Assembly (NCBI RefSeq): GCF_903645325.1
Contig: NZ_CAHJXQ010000002.1
Span: forward strand, 310,001-374,000
Origin: Microbacterium tenebrionis
GTDB lineage: Bacteria; Actinomycetota; Actinomycetes; Actinomycetales; Microbacteriaceae
Reading direction: 5' to 3'
Length of the DNA stretch: 64,000 bases
Shown: positions 58,572 through 64,000 of the stretch, one piece after another
Numbering within the stretch: position 1 is the first letter of the stretch
How the letters are laid out: the number at the start of each line of letters is the position of its first letter
The notes under the pieces: model-generated
Database searches by the model: none
What the model saw: only the letters and a program-made list of their open reading frames with translations
What the model was told of the DNA's origin: nothing
Made by a program: the position numbers and the translations under genes

Positions 58572-59762
58572 ATGCCAACCCGAGTTCATGCCATCATCGT
58601 CGCGCGCCCTGGGCCGTCCTCCCGAGCTCAGCTACTGCGCACGCTCGATGCCCTGACGCTTCAGACGCGTCGGCCGGACGCCGTGACCCTCGTCGTCTGC
58701 GGAGACGGCACGGCGGCGCGCGAGAGCGATGCGATCGCCCGGGTGGTCGAAGGGATCATCGAGGCCCGCACGAGCACGTCCTTCGCAGAGGCCGTTGCGC
58801 TCGCGAAGCCGCGCGTCGCCGACGACGCGGCGATCTGGCTCCTCGCGCACGACACTGCCCCGCATCCGGGCGCACTCGCTCAGCTCGCGGGGGCTCTGGA
58901 GCGTTCACCGTCCGCGTCCATTGCGGCACCCAAGCTCGTCGACGTCGACGACGACCGGCATCTTGTCAGCCTGGGCGTGACGATGACACGCTGGGGACGC
59001 TCCGTCGAACTCGCGGCAGGAGAGCTCGACCAGAACCAGCACGACGGCCGGGATGACGCACTCGGCGCCGACATCCGCGGGATGCTCATCCGTGCGGAGA
59101 CCACCGGGCTGCTGCTGCCGGACCCCGGGCTCGGCGGTGCCGACGAGGGGCTCGACCTCGGCGTCCGTGCCCGCCTCGCCGGCGGACGAGTGACGCTCGC
59201 GCCCGGTGCCCGCGTCTCCGTCAGCCCCGACGGACCGGCCGCCCTGCCGCAGGGTCAGGCGCCGCGCGCCTACGTCACACGCCTTGCCCAGCTGCACCGC
59301 CGCCTCGCCTATGCGCCGGCCGCCGTCGTCCCGCTGCACTGGCTGAGCCTGCTTCCCCTGGCGCTGTGGCGCACGATCGCGCATCTGGTCGCCAAACGCC
59401 CGGCATCCGTCTTCCCCGAGTGGGGTGCAGCCCTCGCCGCGATGGTCCGCTTCGGCGCTGTCGCCCGCTCGCGCCGCGGCATCCGCACCAACAGGAAGGC
59501 CTCGTGGGCGCGCATCGCCCCGCTGCGGATCAGCCGCGCAGAGCTGCGTCGCCGACTCGACGACGGTCACGGCAGCGAAGGCGGCGCCGTCAGCGAACTC
59601 GACTTCTTCTCCGGCGGAGGCGCGTGGGCAGTGCTCGGCGCCCTCGTCGTGAGCATCGCGGCTTTCACGACGCTCCTGGCCTGGCCGGCGATCGGCGGGG
59701 GCGCCCTGCTTCCCCTCCGCGACACGGTCGCGGCTCTGTGGTCCGACGCCCGGGGGCAATGA
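58572..59762 (+). CDS. Glycosyltransferase family 2, probably the N-terminal half of a split gene
   Basis: A 396-residue GT2: HAIIVARPGPSSRAQLL, TLVVCGDGTA, IWLLAHDTAPHPGALAQL (AHD in the metal position), RGMLIRAETTGLL and GADEGLDLGVRARLAGG. After the GT-A domain come hydrophobic segments around 255-275 and 350-370 (AVLGALVVSIAAFTTLLAW) and then LLPLRDTVAALWSDARGQ. The protein stops abruptly there; the next frame continues as membrane protein. Adding one G to the run 59752-59756 would fuse the two into one protein of about 960 residues, the size I recall for homologues beside whiB. Confidence 0.8.
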   Translation: MPTRVHAIIVARPGPSSRAQLLRTLDALTLQTRRPDAVTLVVCGDGTAARESDAIARVVEGIIEARTSTSFAEAVALAKPRVADDAAIWLLAHDTAPHPGALAQLAGALERSPSASIAAPKLVDVDDDRHLVSLGVTMTRWGRSVELAAGELDQNQHDGRDDALGADIRGMLIRAETTGLLLPDPGLGGADEGLDLGVRARLAGGRVTLAPGARVSVSPDGPAALPQGQAPRAYVTRLAQLHRRLAYAPAAVVPLHWLSLLPLALWRTIAHLVAKRPASVFPEWGAALAAMVRFGAVARSRRGIRTNRKASWARIAPLRISRAELRRRLDDGHGSEGGAVSELDFFSGGGAWAVLGALVVSIAAFTTLLAWPAIGGGALLPLRDTVAALWSDARGQ

Positions 59763-61459
59763 GCGGTGTCGGCATCGGCGTCATCGGCCCCGCCGACCCG
59801 TTCGCGGCCGTTCTCGCCGTCGTCGGGACGCTCTGGGCCGGGGCGCCCTCCTACGCGATGGTCGTGCTCTGGTTGCTGGCGCTGCCGCTTGCGGTTCTCG
59901 GCGGGTGGTTCGCGGCCACGCGCATCACCGACCGCGGGGGGCTGCGGATCTTCGGCGGCGCCGCCTGGGCCCTGGCACCGACCTTCCTCACCGCACTGAT
60001 CGAGGGGCGCCCGGCCGCCGTGCTCGCCCACCTCCTCCTGCCGTGGCTCTTCCACACGGCGGTCGTCGCGCACCGCTCGTGGGGCGCCGCCGGTGCGGCC
60101 TCGATCATCCTCGCGGCGACCATCGCCTGCGCACCGTCGCTCGCGCCGGCGCTGATCGTGCTGTGGCTGCTGGCGATCATCATCGTGCTCTCCCGCGCGT
60201 GGTTCCACGGCGCCATCCGCCTGCTGTGGATGCTGGCGCCCACCGCTGTCCTGTTCGCTCCTCTCGCGTTCTGGCAGGCGCAGAACGGGCAGCTGTGGTC
60301 GGTGTTCGCCGACCCCGGCGCCGTCTGGGCCGGGGCGCAGGTCGGCGCCGACCCGGCAGGACGGCTCGTGCTGGCCAGCGGATTCCCGACGGCCGACCTC
60401 GCCGGCTGGATGGACGTGCTCGACCCCGCTTTGGCCGCATGGGCTCCTGTGCTCATCGCACCCGTGGCGCTGCTCGCGCTGGCCGCCGCCGTCGCGCCGC
60501 GCTGGGGCGCGGGCATCACGCTGCTCGGCGTCACGATGGCCGGTCTGGCCACAGCGTTCCTCGCGGTCGGCGTCAGCGTGAGCTTCACCCAGGGCACTCC
60601 CGTGGCGATCTGGCCCGGCACCGGTCTCAGCCTCGCGTGGGCGGGACTGGTCGGCGGCGCCCTCGTCACCCTCGACACCGCGATCACGATGCCGAAGCTG
60701 CGCATCGCCGCCGTCACCGTCGCGGGCCTCGCGCTGGCCGTATGCGCCCTGCCCGCGCTCACCGCGCTGCACGGCGGACGCACGGAGCTCACCAACGGGC
60801 CCGAGAGCACGCTGCCCGCCTACGTCGCGGCCGAAGCGCGGGGCGACCGCGAGATCTCCACGCTCGTGCTCACCCCGCAGAACGACGGCGGGCTCGCGAT
60901 CGACGTGGTGTGGGGTGCCAGCGCCACGCTCGGAGCCCAGACCACGATGCTCAGCACGGCGACGTCGCCGCAGGGCGTCGACATCAGCGCCCTGGCCGTC
61001 GACCTGCTCTCGCCGCGCACCTTCGACGCTCCAGGCGAGCTCGCCGCCCACGGCATCCACTTCGTCCTGCTCGATCAGCCACGCGGTTCCGAATCCGACG
61101 CGGCTCGTGCGTTCCGCGTCGAGGCGGTGACGGCGCTCGACCAGCGCGCCGGCTTCGTCAAGGTCGGGGAGACCGACAAGGGCGTGCTGTGGCGGCTCGA
61201 TGCCGAGCCGGCCGAGCGGTCCGACCCGACCCGCGCCGAGCAGGGGACCGCTGGGTCGATCATCGCCCTGCAGCTCATCGTCGTGTTCGCCGCTCTGCTG
61301 CTCTCCATCCCGACCAGGGCCTCCCGGCGCGCGGCCAGATCCCAGTCCCGCATCGTCGGCAGAGCCGCCGACGAGCCGTTGGTCCTGCCACGGCGTCGCG
61401 AGGACGCCAGGCCGGAGCCCTCGGCCGGTGACGCCGACGAGGATGAGGAGCAGCGATGA
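59759..61459 (+). CDS. Large polytopic membrane protein, probably the C-terminal half of the preceding GT2
   Basis: 566 residues with about ten hydrophobic segments (AMVVLWLLALPLAVLGGWFA, VLAHLLLPWLFHTAVVAHR, IVLWLLAIIIVLSRAW and others), an extracytoplasmic domain around residues 340-480, a final helix (IIALQLIVVFAALLLSI) and an Arg/Glu-rich cytoplasmic tail. The start ATGA-overlaps the GT2 stop. As a separate gene this is normal coupling; as a split gene it is a one-base deletion. The first residues (VGIGVIGPADPFAAVLAVVGTLW) read like an internal segment. The stop overlaps the DUF5719 start. Confidence 0.75.
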   Translation: MSGVGIGVIGPADPFAAVLAVVGTLWAGAPSYAMVVLWLLALPLAVLGGWFAATRITDRGGLRIFGGAAWALAPTFLTALIEGRPAAVLAHLLLPWLFHTAVVAHRSWGAAGAASIILAATIACAPSLAPALIVLWLLAIIIVLSRAWFHGAIRLLWMLAPTAVLFAPLAFWQAQNGQLWSVFADPGAVWAGAQVGADPAGRLVLASGFPTADLAGWMDVLDPALAAWAPVLIAPVALLALAAAVAPRWGAGITLLGVTMAGLATAFLAVGVSVSFTQGTPVAIWPGTGLSLAWAGLVGGALVTLDTAITMPKLRIAAVTVAGLALAVCALPALTALHGGRTELTNGPESTLPAYVAAEARGDREISTLVLTPQNDGGLAIDVVWGASATLGAQTTMLSTATSPQGVDISALAVDLLSPRTFDAPGELAAHGIHFVLLDQPRGSESDAARAFRVEAVTALDQRAGFVKVGETDKGVLWRLDAEPAERSDPTRAEQGTAGSIIALQLIVVFAALLLSIPTRASRRAARSQSRIVGRAADEPLVLPRRREDARPEPSAGDADEDEEQR

Positions 61460-62826
61460 TCCAGAACCGAGCCGTCAGGCTGGTCACCACCGGCGCCCGT
61501 TTCCTCACCGGCGCCGCGCTGGCCATCGGGTGCGTGATCGCGGTCGTCGTCGCCGTGGCCATGCCGTGGCCGAGCACGCAGGCTCAGCCAGCTCAGGTGT
61601 CGGTGACGCCGACCGCCGGCGACACCACCCTGGTGTGCACAGGGGACTTCCGCGCCCTCGGACGCAACGCGACGGATGCGTCGCAGCAGCAGTCCGGCGG
61701 CACCCCGTCGCTCACGGTCGAGAGCACGGGCAGCACGGAAGAGTCCGAACTCGCAGCCCCCGAGCTCGGAGAGTCATCCGGGCCCAAGCACTTCGTCGCC
61801 AGCGCCGAGCAGGGCGGTGACTCGCTCATCGCCGCGGCCGAATCCATCACGCTGAATGCCGATGACCTCTCCGGCCTCGCCGCAGCAGCCTGCCGCGAGC
61901 CCCGCACCGAGTCCTGGTTGATCGGCGGCGCCGTCGAGACGGGCACCAGCGATCTGGTCATCCTCGCCAACCCCGGCGATGTGACGGCGACGGCGACCAT
62001 CACCATGTTCGGCCTCGAAGAGACGTCGAGTTCGGTCCTCGTCCCCGCGGGCACGCAGATCTCCGTGCCACTGTCATCCGTCGCCGCCGGAACGCCGTCG
62101 CCGGTGGTACGGGTCACCGCCGAGGGCGCCCCGCTGCGCGCGACTGTGCAGTCCTCCCTCATCCGCACACTGGATCCGTCGGGATCCGACCTGCAGGATG
62201 CGGCTGCAGCACCCGCCGAGCGCATCGGATTCGCCGGGGTCCAGGTCGAGGCAGCCAGCGACGACTTTCCGCTCACGCTGCTGCGCCTGATGGCCACGGA
62301 AGAGGCGACCAACGCGCGGATCTCCGTGCGCTCGGGCGGCGAGGAGGTGCTGCAGACCACCGTCCCGCTCGACGCGGGCGCGCCCACGGATGTCGACCTG
62401 CAGGCGCTCGAGCCGGGCGTCTACAGCATCGACATCGAGGCCGACGCCTCCGTCGTGGGCGCGGTCAGGCAGACCACGGGTGCCGGTGCCGGAAGCGACT
62501 TCGCGTGGATGCCCTCTGCGCCGGAGATCGACGGGGAGGTGCTCGTGGCCGTGCCCGCAGGCCCCGGCCCGCGGATGCACCTCGTGAACGCCTCGGACGA
62601 TGCGGTGACGGTGACGGTCGCGGGCACGTCGGGCGGGCAGCCGCAGGAGGTCAGCATCCCGGTCGGCGGCGACGCCGTGATCGAGGTCCGCAGCAGCAGC
62701 GCCTACTCGGTCTCCACGGACGGGCCGATCCGGGCCGCCGTCATGCTGTCCGGGACGGATGCGCTGGCCGGATGGCCCGTGTGGGCGGGCGCGGCGGCGC
62801 AGGAGCCGATCACCGTCTACCCCTGA
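61456..62826 (+). CDS. DUF5719 family secreted/membrane-anchored protein
   Basis: A 456-residue protein with one N-terminal helix (FLTGAALAIGCVIAVVVAVA, about 15-34) and a long beta-rich extracytoplasmic part: LVCTGDFRALG, ESWLIGGAVETGTSDLVILANPGDVTATATITMFG and repeated short beta segments to the end. DUF5719 proteins follow the GT2/membrane protein in actinobacteria; function is unknown, presumably part of the same envelope pathway. The ATG overlaps the previous stop (ATGA). It is convergent with the zincin-like gene. Confidence 0.85.
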   Translation: MIQNRAVRLVTTGARFLTGAALAIGCVIAVVVAVAMPWPSTQAQPAQVSVTPTAGDTTLVCTGDFRALGRNATDASQQQSGGTPSLTVESTGSTEESELAAPELGESSGPKHFVASAEQGGDSLIAAAESITLNADDLSGLAAAACREPRTESWLIGGAVETGTSDLVILANPGDVTATATITMFGLEETSSSVLVPAGTQISVPLSSVAAGTPSPVVRVTAEGAPLRATVQSSLIRTLDPSGSDLQDAAAAPAERIGFAGVQVEAASDDFPLTLLRLMATEEATNARISVRSGGEEVLQTTVPLDAGAPTDVDLQALEPGVYSIDIEADASVVGAVRQTTGAGAGSDFAWMPSAPEIDGEVLVAVPAGPGPRMHLVNASDDAVTVTVAGTSGGQPQEVSIPVGGDAVIEVRSSSAYSVSTDGPIRAAVMLSGTDALAGWPVWAGAAAQEPITVYP

Positions 62827-62838
62827 TCGCCGACGCCG

Positions 62839-63264
62839 TCAGGGCGCATCCGGTCCGAACTCCCACGGGTCCTTGCCGACGAATTCGGCCGCCGCGCGGA
62901 ACACCGCGCTCTCGATCGCCACTCGTCGATGCAGATCATCGTCATGCCCCGGCGGGAGGAGTCGCTCGATCGGGATGCGGAACAGCACGATGCGGCGCTG
63001 TTCGCGATCGATCTCCCAGCGCGGGATGCCGTCGGCATCCGGCCTTGTCGGCAGCCCGCCGATCTCGAACCGAACGTCCTGCAGCTCGGGCCACGTGCCG
63101 CGCAGGAAGTCCACGGCGGTGCCGATCGTGGCGTCGAAGCGGTCGATGCGCCCGTCCAGCGGCGGCAGGGGAGGGCGGACGACCTCGCTGCGTCCCAGCC
63201 GTCCGTGCCGGCCATGACGGGCACCGCGTCGAGGAGACGCGGGGGCAGAGCGACGGCGTGGCAT
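62839..63264 (-). CDS. Zincin-like metallopeptidase family protein, HExxH not intact
   Basis: 141 residues. A basic start (MPRRRSAPASPRRGARHGR) is followed by the small domain typical of the actinobacterial metallopeptidase/zincin_1 group beside whiB2 and DUF3499: RFDATIGTAVDFL, ELQDVRFEIGGLP, RIVLFRIPIERL and HRRVAIESAVFRAAAEFVG. The HExxH-equivalent segment reads HRRVAIESA, so zinc binding and activity are doubtful, as in some family members. The ATG at 63264 has TAGACT 7 nt upstream. It is divergent from DUF3499. Confidence 0.7.
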   Translation of the reverse strand: MPRRRSAPASPRRGARHGRHGRLGRSEVVRPPLPPLDGRIDRFDATIGTAVDFLRGTWPELQDVRFEIGGLPTRPDADGIPRWEIDREQRRIVLFRIPIERLLPPGHDDDLHRRVAIESAVFRAAAEFVGKDPWEFGPDAP

Positions 63265-63271
63265 GTTCGAA

Positions 63272-63277
63272 AGTCTA
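63272..63277 (-). promoter_or_regulatory. Leaderless -10 box for zincin-like gene
   Basis: TAGACT on the minus strand, 7 nt before the ATG at 63264. Confidence 0.55.
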
Positions 63278-63318
63278 GGCGCTCCGCGCGGCATCCCGAT
63301 CGAGGCGCCCATGCGTCC

Positions 63319-63324
63319 TACGCT
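63319..63324 (+). promoter_or_regulatory. Leaderless -10 box for DUF3499 gene
   Basis: TACGCT ends 7 nt before the ATG at 63332, selecting this start over earlier in-frame codons. Confidence 0.6.
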
Positions 63325-63331
63325 GACAGGG

Positions 63332-63538
63332 ATGGACGGACGACTCTGCTCGAAGGTGACCTGCGCCCGTGAGGCCGTGGCCACGCTCACGTACGACTAC
63401 GGTGACCAGATGGCCGCGCTCGGGCCGCTGGGCGGCAGCGGCCACCCGCACGCGCACGACCTGTGCGCGCAGCACGCGGACCGGCTCTCGGTGCCCGCCG
63501 GGTGGATCGTCGTGCGGCACGAGGCTCTGCGCGCCTGA
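63332..63538 (+). CDS. DUF3499 family protein
   Basis: A 68-residue protein of an actinobacteria-specific family. The opening GRLCSKVTCAREAVATLTYDYGDQMAALGPL and the Cys/His-rich HPHAHDLCAQHADRLSVPAGW are diagnostic; the Cys-x4-Cys and His/Cys cluster suggest a zinc-ribbon-like site. Function is unknown. It is linked here, as in M. tuberculosis (Rv3258c by memory), with whiB2 and the zincin-like gene. It ends 1 bp before the convergent RDD gene. Confidence 0.92.
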   Translation: MDGRLCSKVTCAREAVATLTYDYGDQMAALGPLGGSGHPHAHDLCAQHADRLSVPAGWIVVRHEALRA

Positions 63539-63539
63539 G

Positions 63540-64000
63540 TCAGACGCCCACCCGGCGACCGGTCAGCCGCTCCGTCTTCGCGTCGGCGATCGCCAGAGCG
63601 CGGAATTCCCGCTCGCGCCGCAGCACGGTGATCGCGATGAGAATCTGTTCCGGGTGCGCCGCCGGCTGGGGCGACACGAACGCCGCGGACTCGGCGACGA
63701 GGTCTCCCGCGACGCGTGCCCGCGCCGGGGGCGACATCCGCTCGGCGTGCTGCAGGAACTGGGAGATGCGCCGGGCCAGCCGATCCGGCATCCGTGCGAC
63801 GTCGGCGATCTGCGCCCAGCCGGTCAGCGCCGGGGGCATGACAGGCGCGAGCGGCACGAGCTTCGGCGTGCGGACCCGCTGACTGTACGTCCCCGCGACG
63901 AGGTCGCCCAGACGCTGCGACCGGGGCGTGAACGCGCCCGAGAGCATCGCGATGGCGCCGAAGGTCATGTAGATCTCGAGGACGCCTATCAGCGAACGGA
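63540..64000 (-). CDS. RDD family membrane protein, C-terminal part (5' end beyond window)
   Basis: At least 153 residues are visible. The frame is open to the window edge and continues RSLIGVLEIYMTFGAIAMLSG, the last RDD helix, then PRSQRLGDLVAGTYSQRVR, the typical RDD end. The rest is a cytoplasmic helical tail (QIADVARMPDRLARRISQF ... ALAIADAKTERLTGRRVGV). RDD proteins are polytopic membrane proteins of poorly known role, some linked to transport. The track-like start at 63968 is internal; the true start is outside the window. Confidence 0.82.
   Translation of the reverse strand, partial: RSLIGVLEIYMTFGAIAMLSGAFTPRSQRLGDLVAGTYSQRVRTPKLVPLAPVMPPALTGWAQIADVARMPDRLARRISQFLQHAERMSPPARARVAGDLVAESAAFVSPQPAAHPEQILIAITVLRREREFRALAIADAKTERLTGRRVGV

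Overview
The window looks like chromosomal DNA of a high-G+C actinobacterium, most likely a Microbacteriaceae member close to Microbacterium. Evidence: strong G/C third-position bias, UPF0182, DUF3499, WhiB, LytR-CpsA-Psr and DUF5719 proteins, an RmlC-RmlD fusion, and many genes whose start codon lies 6-7 nt after a TAnnnT box (leaderless-type promoters). This placement is inference from protein content; no marker gene was searched.

Left flank (1-18.6 kb): 3' end of a UPF0182 membrane protein, initiator tRNA-Met, a nitrilase-family amidohydrolase, a PLP aminotransferase and an HtrA-like protease. Then come three CDP-glycerol:glycerophosphate glycerophosphotransferase-like proteins (TagB/TagF type) around a GT2, followed by birA, a bacterial PH-domain protein, purK, purE, an LCP protein, a DUF4012 protein and a frameshifted GT4.

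Central surface-polysaccharide island (about 18.7-54 kb): a secreted repeat protein; a GT2+GT4 fusion, several GT2s and a first ABC-2 exporter (permease plus ATPase); an acyltransferase; the dTDP-L-rhamnose genes rmlA, rmlB and fused rmlCD; and a DUF6541 / polyprenyl-phosphate GT2 / DUF2304 module. Further right are rhamnosyltransferase-like GT2s, a flippase, an acyltransferase, an epimerase, UDP-galactopyranose mutase and UDP-glucose dehydrogenase. A second ABC-2 exporter follows, with GlfT1-like and GlfT2-like galactofuranosyltransferases. Together they describe assembly, export, decoration and wall attachment of rhamnose- and galactofuranose-containing glycopolymers.

Right flank (54-64 kb): two O-antigen-ligase/polymerase-like membrane proteins (one frameshifted), manA, a whiB2-type regulator, a GT2 and large membrane protein that are probably one split gene, DUF5719, a zincin-like protein, DUF3499 and the start of an RDD-family protein. 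The birA, PH protein, purK, purE, LCP ... manA, whiB, zincin, DUF3499 content resembles the M. tuberculosis Rv3255c-Rv3279c neighbourhood as I remember it, so the island appears to sit in a conserved actinobacterial cell-envelope locus.

Most notable: (i) a mycobacterial-type galactan module in an apparently non-mycolate organism; (ii) a terminator hairpin whose loop is the -10 box, and whose stem holds the start codon, of the next gene; (iii) four apparent reading-frame breaks, all at G/C runs, one of which sends a reading frame into the tRNA gene; (iv) a window-wide leaderless promoter signature.
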